Below are positions 44,064 to 53,723 of a DNA stretch of 64,000 bases, in pieces (within the stretch, counting starts at the first letter, position 1; every line of letters starts with the position of its first letter). The DNA comes from Paenibacillus albiflavus. GTDB lineage: Bacteria > Bacillota > Bacilli > Paenibacillales > NBRC-103111. The notes beneath the pieces were generated by a model. It saw only the letters and a program-made list of their open reading frames with translations, had not been told where the DNA came from and ran no database searches. The translations under genes and the position numbers were made by a program. Where the stretch lies: contig NZ_SKFG01000010.1 of the NCBI RefSeq assembly GCF_004344915.1, positions 186,001 through 250,000 of the forward strand. The letters run 5' to 3'.

Positions 44064-44854
44064 CGATCTCTTAGCGTTCCGATCATCGATTCTACATCAG
44101 TTGGGGCTGGCAATTGTTCTAGCTTCATGATTTTGTCAGCCTCCAATTGATTCAGCGTTGATTTAATTTCTTCTAGGTAACTTTGGGCCGTCACATGTTC
44201 ACCAATTGCTTCTGCTAAAGAAACCATGGAATGCGAAGTAACCTGCGGATAATCAGCCTCCTGGCCGCATGCTGCTTGCTCATAGAATGCCTGAGCTCCT
44301 TCCGCATAGTCCATTCCCTTCCCTTCAACCACGATGAAGGCTTGTACGGCGATCGCCTTAAGCAATCTCCGCTGGGCAATTCCACAGAACTTGCGTCCGT
44401 CAATGCTTAGATCGTAATCCCCAGGACAGTACGAACCGCCTATTTCTCCTTTGCGAACTTTATCCGTCCAGTTACTTAGCGTTCTGCTAACTAGCTGATA
44501 CATCCGCTCAAAGTCATCATGAAAATCAATCTTCCCCTCTGCTTTCGGAATAATGATCGTCATATTAATTACACCTGCGTCTAATGGAACTGCTGCACCG
44601 CCTGAATTTCTAACTGTAACTGCATATCCTTGTTCAGTTAAACTCGACTTGGCCTGAACTGCACCAGGCAGCCTGCTATCGCGTAATCCCATAACGAATG
44701 CACGAGGATGTCTCCATAGATGGACAATCGGATCAGCACCTTTTCCCACCTCACGGCACAATAGCTCCTCAAGCGCGAATGGATATAATATATCGCCACC
44801 CGCCAGATCTGAACTTCGATCCAGCAAACGGGCAGATCGTAAAATATCAAGCAT
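44036..44854 (-). CDS. lipL: Octanoyl/lipoyl transferase of the LipL type
   Basis: A 272-residue BPL/LplA/LipB-fold transferase. Landmarks are LWRHPRAFVMGLRD, the acyl-pocket RNSGGAAVPLDAGVIN (82-97), GGSYCPGDYDLSIDGRKFCGIAQRR with Lys155 and two cysteines, Cys143 and Cys157, one of which should carry the acyl thioester. In B. subtilis LipL moves octanoyl groups from GcvH to E2 subunits. The pdh operon a few kilobases away supports the role. LipM or LplJ-type activity cannot be fully excluded. The 3' end overlaps the esterase gene on the other strand. Confidence 0.82.
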   Translation of the reverse strand: MLDILRSARLLDRSSDLAGGDILYPFALEELLCREVGKGADPIVHLWRHPRAFVMGLRDSRLPGAVQAKSSLTEQGYAVTVRNSGGAAVPLDAGVINMTIIIPKAEGKIDFHDDFERMYQLVSRTLSNWTDKVRKGEIGGSYCPGDYDLSIDGRKFCGIAQRRLLKAIAVQAFIVVEGKGMDYAEGAQAFYEQAACGQEADYPQVTSHSMVSLAEAIGEHVTAQSYLEEIKSTLNQLEADKIMKLEQLPAPTDVESMIGTLRDRYDIPSPRK

Positions 44855-44938
44855 CTAACTTCATCCCCTAATCTTAACAAGTAAACAAATATAGCATGTA
44901 TGTGGTCGTAAGCCATATTCATTCATCTATTGTAAAGG

Positions 44939-46753
44939 TTAATCCGCATTATCCGCAAATGCATCCATTATCTTCCGTGTTAGAGGCAGCACTAAATTCG
45001 GAGCTTGAGGTGATATATTCTCTGCTACAATGGCAAAAGCATACTTTGGTGACTCAGTAGGACCATATCCAATAAACCATTGGTTCACGCGCTCCTGCCC
45101 ATTAACGATGGTTTCAGCCGTTCCTGTTTTCCCTGCCAGATTCCACTTCGCTGACCGCAAGGCTTGACCTGTGCCGCTTGTCACAACTTCACGCATCCAG
45201 CTTAGCAGCTTGCTCGAGGTTCTGATCGATATCCCTTCATTTCTTCGGACTAACATGCTTGGCTCAAAATCAACATAATGCGTATCGTTCTGGAACTGAA
45301 TTTCTGTTACTGCTCTTGTTTGATTCACGATACCACCATGCAATAGCGTAACAATAAGATTAGCTGCTTGCAGCGGAGTGACCCTAACATCCCGCTGACC
45401 AATTGCAGTCTGGATGCGCACACCTTCATCCGATCGCATTGTTCCTGCTGCAAACAATTGTCCCGCATCCTCCAGATCCAGCTGCTCGAATATTCCCTTC
45501 ATTCCACTTACTTTGCCAGACCAGCCTACTGTCGATAGAAGACCAAGTTTCTTGGCGTATTTTTCAATCTGCTGATCCGTTAGCCGCTCTGCTATCTTCG
45601 CAAAAACAATATTGCAGGAATCAGCGAATGCTTCCTCTAATGTCAAGAGACCATGACCATCTTTTTTCCAGCAATGAAAATGATATTTGCCAAGTGAACC
45701 CGTACATTCAAACAGTTCATCCTTCTTTACGACACCTTCTTCTAATGCAGCTGCAGCTATCACTGTTTTATAGATTGATCCTGGAGCTGCCATTTGGATC
45801 GCATGATTGTTCCAGTTACGCTTCTCCGGTTCCACTTGATAGGGATTAAAAGATGGCATGCTGGCCATTGCGACTATGTCACTTGATACTGGATCAAGGA
45901 CGACAACTGCTCCTTCCGTTATTCCTGACTGCTTCAATAATCGTTCCACGATTTGCTGCGCTGACATATCGATTGTCGTGACGACCTTCAAGGGATAATG
46001 CCTGCTATCTCCCCCAACTGTACGCGCACCTAAACCTTGTATATATTGCCCTCGCGAATTAACGAACAAAGATAAAGAAGTACTGCCATCACCGCGCAGC
46101 CAGTGCTGCATCGTTTTCTCCAAGCCCGCGCCCCCAATTTCACTAGACAAACTTAGGGTTCCTCGATCAAGCTGGTTTTTATATTGAGAAGCAATCCGCT
46201 CAGGGTCCTGACCAATATAACCGAGTAAATGAGAAGCAACCAAATTATCGCGATACCGATCATGAACTTGTACAACTTGGACATAAGGCCAGCCCATCCG
46301 ATTAATTTGTTCGATTTGATTCTCATCTATTTCTGTCATGCGTTGATCCTTGGAACCTTTCCATAACGAGGGTTGCTTATTAGATCGAATCCAATGGGCC
46401 AAAGCCGCTTCTGATGTTTTTAAAATAACAGCTAACTGTTTAATTGCCTGCTCTGCCACTCGATTATCTTCCGCTGTAATGGGAAATGCAACTAGAGCTG
46501 ACTTCAGTTCACCTGTAAGAAGCTGCATATGTTGGTCGTAGAATTGTCCACGACCAGTATCTAGTACAACGCCTTTTTGCCTCTGAATGACTGAATTTCG
46601 TACCAAATCAACCCGATAACTCGAATAATTGCGATTCGCTACAATTTGAATCCAGAATAGCCTTACCATGATCGACACAATAAAGGTAGTTAACGTGAGC
46701 AAGGTAATGAACATTCTAAATCTTACTTGCTTCTTGGGGTTTGTTATCATCAT
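44939..46753 (-). CDS. Class B penicillin-binding protein (D,D-transpeptidase, PbpA/FtsI family)
   Basis: A 604-residue bitopic membrane protein. A single N-terminal helix spans about 14-36, then a PBP dimerisation domain (about 55-220) and a transpeptidase domain with active Ser326-I-Y-K329, Ser379-C-Asn381 and Lys542-T-G544. It cross-links peptidoglycan. The closest type is the cell-shape/FtsI-like PBPs of Paenibacillus. It lacks the C-terminal PASTA repeats of sporulation/division PBPs such as SpoVD, so elongation or a minor role is more likely. Start ATG 46753 or 46750, weak GGTGA site. Confidence 0.92.
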   Translation of the reverse strand: MMITNPKKQVRFRMFITLLTLTTFIVSIMVRLFWIQIVANRNYSSYRVDLVRNSVIQRQKGVVLDTGRGQFYDQHMQLLTGELKSALVAFPITAEDNRVAEQAIKQLAVILKTSEAALAHWIRSNKQPSLWKGSKDQRMTEIDENQIEQINRMGWPYVQVVQVHDRYRDNLVASHLLGYIGQDPERIASQYKNQLDRGTLSLSSEIGGAGLEKTMQHWLRGDGSTSLSLFVNSRGQYIQGLGARTVGGDSRHYPLKVVTTIDMSAQQIVERLLKQSGITEGAVVVLDPVSSDIVAMASMPSFNPYQVEPEKRNWNNHAIQMAAPGSIYKTVIAAAALEEGVVKKDELFECTGSLGKYHFHCWKKDGHGLLTLEEAFADSCNIVFAKIAERLTDQQIEKYAKKLGLLSTVGWSGKVSGMKGIFEQLDLEDAGQLFAAGTMRSDEGVRIQTAIGQRDVRVTPLQAANLIVTLLHGGIVNQTRAVTEIQFQNDTHYVDFEPSMLVRRNEGISIRTSSKLLSWMREVVTSGTGQALRSAKWNLAGKTGTAETIVNGQERVNQWFIGYGPTESPKYAFAIVAENISPQAPNLVLPLTRKIMDAFADNAD

Positions 46754-46857
46754 GTATGTTCACCATCTCTATTTCTAATCTGTCACTACCTAGTATCGCC
46801 CCATATTTTGGTAACATACACGATTTATTAATCATGAAATGGATGAAAAAACACCAA

Positions 46858-46885
46858 AAAGCAGCAGAACCAAATCTGCTGCTTT
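46858..46885 (-). terminator. Terminator of the first chemoreceptor gene
   Basis: AAAGCAGCAGA and TCTGCTGCTTT pair perfectly (11 bp) with a 6-nt loop, followed by T-rich sequence on the minus strand. Confidence 0.9.
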
Positions 46886-46889
46886 CATC

Positions 46890-48932
46890 CTAAACCCTGA
46901 ATCTAGATAAAGATTGATGAAGAGAGTCCGATAACTGTTCCAGTTGCTCCGATAGCTGAACCAAGTTATCTGATACCGTTAACTGCTCAGAACTTAGTGA
47001 AGCTACCTCTTCGGATGTCGCAAGCGCTTCCTCGGCTACAGCACTCACATTCATCATCGCCGCAGATAGCACAGATTGCGATTGATTCAAGTCGGCAACG
47101 GATTCACTTGCTGAGCTTAACTGCCCAATAAAGTTGCCCATATTCCCTTGCACCTTCTGCAAGATAGCACTTGTCTCTTTAACCGCATCGATCTGTTCTT
47201 GAAAAATAGGATACGCGCTAGCAAGCACTTGCACCGTATCTTGAATTCCATTCTGGATAGATTCTGTAATTTGACCTACGATATCAATCGATTCCCTTGA
47301 CTCTGCAGCGAGCTGGTAGATTTGATCCGCTACGACTTTGAACCCTCTACCCGCTGATCCAGCTCTAGCAGCTTCAATCGAAGCATTCAACGATAAAATA
47401 TTCGTTTGCTTAGTCATAGAATGGAGCATATCAAGAATTTTAACGATGGATTGTGTACTCTTGTTCAAATGATCGACTTTGCTGACCATCGAACGAATCA
47501 TCTCATCAGCGGCTTCCGTCTTGGTGTTCAGATGCTGCATATTCTGAATGCCTTGCTCACTTGATAATCGTACCTCATGAGCTGCTTCACTCATACTCGT
47601 GTTCGATTCGATCACATTCCTCATTTTGTCTGCGATCTGCTGTGTAAGTTCAGATCCTTTCTCAGACTCTGTTGCAAGTCCAGCCGCACCACCAGAAATC
47701 TGTTCTGTCGCAACCGCGATCTCACGAGAGGCAAGTGCTGTCGTTCTCGAAGCATTCGTCAACGTTTCAGCAGTCTTTAGTACCTCATGAGCGGAATGAT
47801 TCGTATGCTGCACGAGATTCGTGATCTCCTCCATCATTCGATCAAAGCTTCGGCCTAATCGTCCTATTTCATCCTTGGATTTATAGTTGGAGCGAATGTT
47901 GAGATTCCCATTTGCGCCTTCTCCCATAAAGCCCATTAATTTAACTAGCGGACGAGCGATCAGTCTAATCATGAGAAAGCCGATAAGTATAGCGAGTATC
48001 GCTGCACCGATACACATATAAATCGTATTCGTTAGAATTTGTCGTGCACCTTGAATAAGCGAATCTGTTGGAATCGTACCTACTAAGTACCAGCCGCTGT
48101 TCGATGATTTGGAGAAAGCAATCAAATGATCGTCAAGCAAGAACGAATCCTTGTCCATCGCCTGCTGCTCTGTACTTAGCTGAATTGGCGATGGCATACC
48201 AGGTTCGAGTGATTCTGACGCTTGAACGATGGTATTATGACTGTCTACAATCATAACTTGATTACCATTGCCCAATGTGACCTTCGACATCTCCTTAGCA
48301 AGTTCCTTAACTGGAATCTCGATCACTACTATCCCATGATCGACAAGCGTATAAGCATCCACAAATCTTCTTGCAATCGCAATTACATCAGCTGAATTCG
48401 TGAATGAATCTGGACCACCTTGCAGCCAGACCGATTCAGTTTGTAGTGGATCCAAATTCTTCGTCCAACCTGTATCCTTAATTTGTGATGCACTGCCAAA
48501 AACCGTTAGCAGCTCACCCTTAGGGTTCATGATACTTATTCCTTTGATGCTTGAGTTTGAAAGGCCAATGGGCATAACCTTCTCTGAAAGCTTACTGACT
48601 TTGGAAAAATGATCAAACGATGCTTTGTCCTCTATGTTATCTATTTCCGTTAAATACTTACTAATTTCGGAGTTGGTCACAATTTGTTTAGATACTTTCT
48701 CAAATGATTGATAAAAGTATTCTAAATTGATTTGCGCCATCTCTAGAACCTCCACAGAGGATTCCGATGCGTTGCTAGCAATGACGTTTTTAGAAATTGA
48801 GTAGGATGTCATCCCGACTACAAGTACGAATGCTGCAATCGAAATGAAGAAAATAATAAAAAGCTTAGAACCAACAGATCTTAAAGGGTTACTTTTACGA
48901 ATTCGATGCAATACCTTTCGATTAAAGTTCAC
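46890..48932 (-). CDS. Methyl-accepting chemotaxis protein (paralogue A)
   Basis: A 680-residue transmembrane chemoreceptor. Helix 1 at about 20-42, an extracellular dCache-like sensor (about 45-300, VWLQGGPDSFTNSADVIAIARR, VMIVDSHNTIV), helix 2 at about 303-325, HAMP to about 380, then a coiled-coil signalling domain whose tip reads [20 protein letters not shown]. The start is GTG 48932 with AGGTAA upstream. It is strongly similar along its whole length to the receptor encoded just upstream, differing most in the sensor domain. No C-terminal pentapeptide tether is seen. Confidence 0.95.
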   Translation of the reverse strand: MNFNRKVLHRIRKSNPLRSVGSKLFIIFFISIAAFVLVVGMTSYSISKNVIASNASESSVEVLEMAQINLEYFYQSFEKVSKQIVTNSEISKYLTEIDNIEDKASFDHFSKVSKLSEKVMPIGLSNSSIKGISIMNPKGELLTVFGSASQIKDTGWTKNLDPLQTESVWLQGGPDSFTNSADVIAIARRFVDAYTLVDHGIVVIEIPVKELAKEMSKVTLGNGNQVMIVDSHNTIVQASESLEPGMPSPIQLSTEQQAMDKDSFLLDDHLIAFSKSSNSGWYLVGTIPTDSLIQGARQILTNTIYMCIGAAILAILIGFLMIRLIARPLVKLMGFMGEGANGNLNIRSNYKSKDEIGRLGRSFDRMMEEITNLVQHTNHSAHEVLKTAETLTNASRTTALASREIAVATEQISGGAAGLATESEKGSELTQQIADKMRNVIESNTSMSEAAHEVRLSSEQGIQNMQHLNTKTEAADEMIRSMVSKVDHLNKSTQSIVKILDMLHSMTKQTNILSLNASIEAARAGSAGRGFKVVADQIYQLAAESRESIDIVGQITESIQNGIQDTVQVLASAYPIFQEQIDAVKETSAILQKVQGNMGNFIGQLSSASESVADLNQSQSVLSAAMMNVSAVAEEALATSEEVASLSSEQLTVSDNLVQLSEQLEQLSDSLHQSLSRFRV

Positions 48933-49062
48933 ATTTATTACCTACCCTTCAATAAACTGTTGTTATATTTTCGACATAAGCAACTAATTTCCTTGTTTAA
49001 AATCGATTTTTATCTAAATATTCAGAAAATATTTAGTCGGTTTAGAGTAAAATAAAGCAAAA

Positions 49063-49088
49063 GCTTGCACTCTTAATAGAATGCAAGC
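49063..49088 (-). terminator. Terminator of the second chemoreceptor gene
   Basis: GCTTGCA and TGCAAGC pair around a partly paired AGAA/CTCT interior, with TTTTGCTTTATTTT after it on the minus strand. Confidence 0.8.
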
Positions 49089-49102
49089 CCCTTGTTGTAA
49101 TT

Positions 49103-51196
49103 TTAGTATGTAAATTTTGATAAGGATTGCTTTAAGCTATTCGATAGCTGCTCAAGCTTGTCTGATAGACGAACCAGATTATCAGAAATCGTAAGCTGCT
49201 CAGAACTTAACGATGCTACCTCTTCAGATGTTGCGAGCGATTCCTCTGCAACTGCACTCACGTTCATCATGGCAACCGAAAGCACATTTTGCGATTCATC
49301 CAGCTCAACAATTGAGTCGCTGACCTCACTAAGCTGATTAATAAATCCACCCATATCCTCTTGCACATGAGCAAAAATAATACTTGCTTCTTTCACAGCC
49401 TCTATTTGAGCTTGGAAAATTGGATATGCACTTCCGAGTACAGTTACTGTCTCATTAATGCCAGTCTGGATCGTTTCTGTAATTTGAGCGACGACATCGA
49501 TCGATTGTCTGGACTGTATCGCTAATTGATTAATCTCATCGGCAACAACTCTAAATCCTTTGCCTGCTTCACCTGCACGTGCCGCTTCAATCGTCGCATT
49601 CAACGACAATATATTCGTTTGCTTCGTCATTTTGTTAAGCACATCCAGAATTTTGACAATGGATTGCGTGCTGTTCTTTAACTCGTCTACTTTCTGTACC
49701 ATCGAGCGGATCATATCATCTGCAGCTTGCGTTTTACTATTTAGATCATTCATATACTGGATACCGTTCTCACTGGAGGTCCGAACATTCGATGCAGCGG
49801 TTCCCATCGTAACGTTGGAATCGATCACCTGCTTCATCTTATCCCCAATGCGTTGAGTAAGCTCGCTGCCCTTCTCAGATTCCATCGCAAGACCAGCAGC
49901 ACCACCTGAAATTTGTTCAGTCGCAACAGCAATCTCACGAGAAGCAATTGCAGTCGTCTTCGAAGTGTTCGTTAATTCAACAGCAGTCTCAAGCACTTCT
50001 TGTGCTGATTGATTCGTTTGTTTTACAAGAGTAGTAATTTCCTGCATCATTTCATCAAAGGTACGACCAAGTCTACCAATCTCATCCTTCGATTTATAAT
50101 TTGCACGGATATTTAAGTTGCCACCCGCTCCTTCTCTCATTAGCACCATGAGATTCACCAACGGACGAGCAATCATTCGAATAATGATTAATCCGATAAT
50201 AACCGCAATTACTACAGCAATTAGGCACATATAGATCGTTAATTCAAATATTTGTGCTGCATCGCGAGTCAGAGATTCGATAGGCACGCCGCCAACTAGC
50301 GTCCAGTTGCTAACTTCCGATCCGGCGAAAGCAACTAAATTGTCTTTCGTTTGGAACGAGTCTTTGCCGATTTTTAATTGATCGTCTGTTAAAGCTATTG
50401 GCGAATCCTGACCAGGAAGATAAGTACCGACCTGATTAATTAATTTGTTATTTCCCGTTACGATCATAACTTGACTGTCTTGTCCGAGCGAAATATCGGA
50501 AATCTCGCTCATCAGTTCGGATACTGGAACCTCTATCAAAAGAAGACCATATTGCTCATTCGTATAAGGGTCAATCAACGCTCTTGCAGATGCAATTTTG
50601 CTTGTATCTGAACTGAAGCTATTCTCTCCCCCTTGCAGCCACATGCTCTTACCACTTAAATCATAAACTTGCTGCATCCAAGCGTTATTTGAGCCAACTT
50701 CTATTATTGCACTTCCATATAAAGCATCCATTGATCCGTCTTTCCCAACAACGCTTATCGAACGAATAGCATTATTCGCCAAGCCAATCGGCATCACCCG
50801 TTCCGACAAAGTCGCACGAAGCGTAACATATTCGTAGGACGAACGATCCGTTTCGCTAAGCTGACTCATCATGGTGCGAACATCGGATGAGGCAAATATT
50901 TGTAGAGAAGCCTTCTCGATCGAATCATAGAAATATTCCAAACTTGACTGTCCTAGCTGCAGCATAGAAACAGAGGACGCAGAAGCGTTCTTGGAAATAA
51001 TATTTTTTGAGATATTATACGAGATCAAACCTACCGTCAGAACGAACGCCACAATAGAAATAAAGAAAATAAAGAACAACTTGGAACCAACTGATTTTAA
51101 TGGATTGGTAATAAACAGACGTGTTAGAGTTGAACCTGCTTTTTGAAGTATGGTACCAATAGAGGATAATGTCTGTTTAATCTTTGCTGCATTCAC
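49103..51196 (-). CDS. Methyl-accepting chemotaxis protein (paralogue B)
   Basis: A 697-residue chemoreceptor with the same layout as its neighbour: helix 1 (about 36-60), dCache-like extracellular domain ([33 protein letters not shown]), helix 2 (about 318-340), HAMP, and a signalling domain with tip [33 protein letters not shown]. The start is GTG 51196 after AAGGTGA. An octamer GCCGAAAT (minus strand, 51255-51248) resembles the sigma-D -10 GCCGATAT, but no good -35 is seen. Tandem with paralogue A, 170 bp apart, each with its own terminator. Confidence 0.95.
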   Translation of the reverse strand: MNAAKIKQTLSSIGTILQKAGSTLTRLFITNPLKSVGSKLFFIFFISIVAFVLTVGLISYNISKNIISKNASASSVSMLQLGQSSLEYFYDSIEKASLQIFASSDVRTMMSQLSETDRSSYEYVTLRATLSERVMPIGLANNAIRSISVVGKDGSMDALYGSAIIEVGSNNAWMQQVYDLSGKSMWLQGGENSFSSDTSKIASARALIDPYTNEQYGLLLIEVPVSELMSEISDISLGQDSQVMIVTGNNKLINQVGTYLPGQDSPIALTDDQLKIGKDSFQTKDNLVAFAGSEVSNWTLVGGVPIESLTRDAAQIFELTIYMCLIAVVIAVIIGLIIIRMIARPLVNLMVLMREGAGGNLNIRANYKSKDEIGRLGRTFDEMMQEITTLVKQTNQSAQEVLETAVELTNTSKTTAIASREIAVATEQISGGAAGLAMESEKGSELTQRIGDKMKQVIDSNVTMGTAASNVRTSSENGIQYMNDLNSKTQAADDMIRSMVQKVDELKNSTQSIVKILDVLNKMTKQTNILSLNATIEAARAGEAGKGFRVVADEINQLAIQSRQSIDVVAQITETIQTGINETVTVLGSAYPIFQAQIEAVKEASIIFAHVQEDMGGFINQLSEVSDSIVELDESQNVLSVAMMNVSAVAEESLATSEEVASLSSEQLTISDNLVRLSDKLEQLSNSLKQSLSKFTY

Positions 51197-51304
51197 ACAA
51201 TCACCTTCCTAGAGCGTTTAGTGGATTATTTAGATCATCTTTATTCTATTTCGGCAGGATACGGCAATAATATTTGTCTAATTTTAAATTTTACAAAAAT
51301 AAAA

Positions 51305-51339
51305 TCTCCCCCATAAACAATTTGGGTTTAAGGGGGAGA
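51305..51339 (-). terminator. Terminator downstream of the U32 operon
   Basis: On the minus strand TCTCCCCC and GGGGGAGA form an 8-bp stem followed by TTTTATTTTTG. It is the last of three consecutive hairpins after the U32 genes. Confidence 0.85.
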
Positions 51340-51350
51340 GCTTAGCGTTA

Positions 51351-51395
51351 GTTAATCAGAAAGTATAAGTTATCACTATACTTCCTCTGATTAAC
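51351..51395. repeat. Long hairpin following the U32 operon
   Basis: GTTAATCAGA and TCTGATTAAC (10 bp) enclose AAGTATA/TATACTT (7 bp), forming one extended stem of about 17 bp with a 2-nt bulge. No T tract follows, so it is a structural rather than a terminator element. Confidence 0.6.
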
Positions 51396-51440
51396 CTTAA
51401 GAAACGCATCCGTCCTATAAGGACAGCGAAGCCGTTTCTT
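51395..51440 (-). repeat. 45-bp palindromic repeat, copy 1
   Basis: On the minus strand it begins AAGAAACGG and ends TGCGTTTCTTAAGG, with GTCCTTA...GACGG in the centre. It matches copy 2 at 58936-58979 in all of these blocks, with a 2-nt length difference. Its ends can pair with each other. Confidence 0.65.
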
Positions 51441-51454
51441 CTTGATCCGCTAAA

Positions 51455-52744
51455 CTATTTTCCTGTTTTTTTACGCATCATATCCCATACATGGACAGGT
51501 TGATTCATTTTCATTTTAATCAATTGCAATGGATGTCTTGCAGCGTCAAGCGGCGCATCATTCTCATCCCAAATGGCCTCAACCGTTTGTTTGAAATGAG
51601 TCCCATTGGGACCAAAGAATTCTACATCCTGCCCTGGTTTAAAATGATTTCTTTGCTGAATTGTAGCCATGCCTGTAGCTTCATCATAAGCCGTAACGAG
51701 TCCTACAAAATCATAACCTACCGCCTTATCCTCCGGCTCATAGATATGCTCTGAAGTTCCGGGCACTTTATAGAAGAATCCAGTATTAAGCGGACGATTA
51801 GCTGCTTTATAAATTTCTTCAAGCCACTCACGCTTCATCTCATATTCCTCTGGATTGTCAAAGTACGCGTCAATGGCTTGACGATACGCATTCACAACTG
51901 TTGCCACGTAGTGAATACTCTTCATTCGGCCTTCGATCTTGAAAGAATCAACGCCTGATTCAATCATATCTGGAATATGCTCGATCATGTACATATCCTT
52001 AGAGCCCATGGAGAACGGATCATCATCCTCGTTAAACACAGGAATTCCTTGGACAAGCGGACCATCCGCCAAAGGTACATCCTTCGCGTACAAATCATAT
52101 TTCCAGCGGCAAGACTGCGAGCAGCCCCCACGATTGGAGTCACGATCTGTAAAATGATTGGATAGCACGCAGCGTCCCGACCAAGCGGAGCACATCGCAC
52201 CATGAATGAACGCTTCGATTTCAATATCGACATTCTTCTTGATATCATCAATCTCTTGCATGCTTGCCTCACGCGCTAATACGACGCGATCTACGCCATT
52301 CTCTTTCCAGAACTTGATCGCCAGCCAGTTCATCGTCGATTGCTGCGTACTAAGGTGAATTTCAAGCTTAGGCGCAACGCGTCTTGCAGTCTCAATAATC
52401 AGCGGATCCGCAACAATAATCGCCGCAATTCCAACCTCTTCAAGCTGCTTTAAATACTCTTCTAGTCCCTCTATATCTTCATTGTGCGCAAAAATATTTG
52501 TCGTTACGAATACTTGTGCACCGTAGGATTTAGCAAATTCAACACCCTCACGCATTTCTTCGATTGAAAAGTTATCTGCGTTAGAACGTAATCCATACTT
52601 TTGTCCACCAATGAACACAGCATCTGCGCCGTAATGGATCGCAAACTTTAATTTTTCCAAATTACCAGCGGGTGCAAGTAATTCTGGCTTTGCCAAACGA
52701 ACTCTTGTCGCTCTAGCTCTAGCCTCTACAGCCGTTGTATTCAT
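51455..52744 (-). CDS. U32 family protein, tRNA 5-hydroxyuridine synthesis (TrhP2/YrrO-like)
   Basis: A 429-residue U32-family protein starting at ATG 52744, with AAAGGGG 8 nt upstream; an in-frame GTG at 52753 overlaps that site. It has KPELLAPAGNLEKLKFAIHYGADAVFIGG, the metal/Fe-S-type cysteines SGRCVLSNHF and RGGCSQSCRWKY, FKIEGRMKSIHYVATVVNAYRQAID, and a C-terminal beta domain. The YrrN/YrrO pair of B. subtilis forms 5-hydroxyuridine in tRNA wobble positions using prephenate. It follows the YrrN-like gene by 30 nt and is the last gene of the block. Confidence 0.92.
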   Translation of the reverse strand: MNTTAVEARARATRVRLAKPELLAPAGNLEKLKFAIHYGADAVFIGGQKYGLRSNADNFSIEEMREGVEFAKSYGAQVFVTTNIFAHNEDIEGLEEYLKQLEEVGIAAIIVADPLIIETARRVAPKLEIHLSTQQSTMNWLAIKFWKENGVDRVVLAREASMQEIDDIKKNVDIEIEAFIHGAMCSAWSGRCVLSNHFTDRDSNRGGCSQSCRWKYDLYAKDVPLADGPLVQGIPVFNEDDDPFSMGSKDMYMIEHIPDMIESGVDSFKIEGRMKSIHYVATVVNAYRQAIDAYFDNPEEYEMKREWLEEIYKAANRPLNTGFFYKVPGTSEHIYEPEDKAVGYDFVGLVTAYDEATGMATIQQRNHFKPGQDVEFFGPNGTHFKQTVEAIWDENDAPLDAARHPLQLIKMKMNQPVHVWDMMRKKTGK

Positions 52745-52774
52745 AAATTTCACCCCTTTATTGCCTTGTACGAA

Positions 52775-53704
52775 TCAATAAACCTGTTCTTTATAGAAGA
52801 AACCAAACGTTAGCTCACGATCAGGATCTTGCAGCTCCTGGATCTCTTCTAACCATTCATCCTTAAACTTATAATTCGCCGGATCAGCCAGATAGCTGTC
52901 AATAGCTGCCCGATAATTACGTACCACTGTTTCATTATACTTAACTGATTTCAGTAATCCTTCGATCTTCAGACTATCAATGTTCCCATCCAATAGTTCA
53001 GGCAAATTCTCAATCATGCAAACATCGTCAGAACTCATGATCTGTGTGCCATTCTCGTCTTGATAGATTGGAAAGCGCTCATTAGGTCTTTCATGCTCAA
53101 TTAGGAATAAGCCTCGGTCCATAGAAGCATTAACCGCACCTTGCTGAACGTTCCGATGACCCATGTAGCTATCCACCAAATCACGCTTGGAATGATAAAT
53201 ATTCGTAAGTCCATGAACTTGAACTTCAACCTCAAGCTCACTATTCTGTTTAAATTCTAAAACCTCATCCATATTCAGCTCACGTGCAAGCACCGCTCTG
53301 GATGCCCCTTTATCACCCCAATATGCTGCGGTAACATAGTTTGTTGTCGTCATCTCGGAATTCCAGTGCAGCTTGAGTCCTGGAGCAGCCTCTTTTGCTG
53401 CCATAATAACTGCGGGGTCACCAAAAATAACGGCATCCACCTGCAGATCATTCAGCTTCTTTAAGTAAGTGCTCAGACTTGCAATTTTATGATTCTCAAT
53501 TACGGTATTGACGGAAACATAGATCTTTTTACCATGTTCGTGAGCCCATGGAATAATCTCAGCAAGATCTTCCGTTGTAATCGTGCCTGGCAAACGCAAG
53601 CCAAATGCTGGCTCTCCTACGACTACGGCATCGGCACCTGCACTTAACAGCACCTTAATCTCTTCTTTGGAACCTGCACTAACAAGAAGCTCAGGTCTTA
53701 CCAT
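52775..53704 (-). CDS. U32 family protein, tRNA hydroxylation (TrhP1/YrrN-like)
   Basis: A 309-residue U32-family protein, shorter than its downstream paralogue and without the conserved cysteine cluster, as in YrrN. It reads RPELLVSAGSKEEIKVLLSAGADAVVVGE, VSVNTVIENHKIASLSTYLKKL and LKIEGLLKSVKYNETVVRNYRAAID, matching the other protein block by block. ATG 53704 follows AAGGTGA. It lies between mltG and the longer U32 gene in the conserved yrrL-yrrN-yrrO order; the yrrM methyltransferase gene present in B. subtilis between them is absent here. It probably acts as the non-catalytic or helper subunit. Confidence 0.9.
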   Translation of the reverse strand: MVRPELLVSAGSKEEIKVLLSAGADAVVVGEPAFGLRLPGTITTEDLAEIIPWAHEHGKKIYVSVNTVIENHKIASLSTYLKKLNDLQVDAVIFGDPAVIMAAKEAAPGLKLHWNSEMTTTNYVTAAYWGDKGASRAVLARELNMDEVLEFKQNSELEVEVQVHGLTNIYHSKRDLVDSYMGHRNVQQGAVNASMDRGLFLIEHERPNERFPIYQDENGTQIMSSDDVCMIENLPELLDGNIDSLKIEGLLKSVKYNETVVRNYRAAIDSYLADPANYKFKDEWLEEIQELQDPDRELTFGFFYKEQVY

Positions 53705-53723
53705 AAATACTCACCTTCTTAAT

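Noticed and set aside
51248-51255. GCCGAAAT ahead of a chemoreceptor gene as a sigma-D promoter
   Set aside because: The -10 resembles the consensus but no TAAA lies at the right distance; kept only as a remark.
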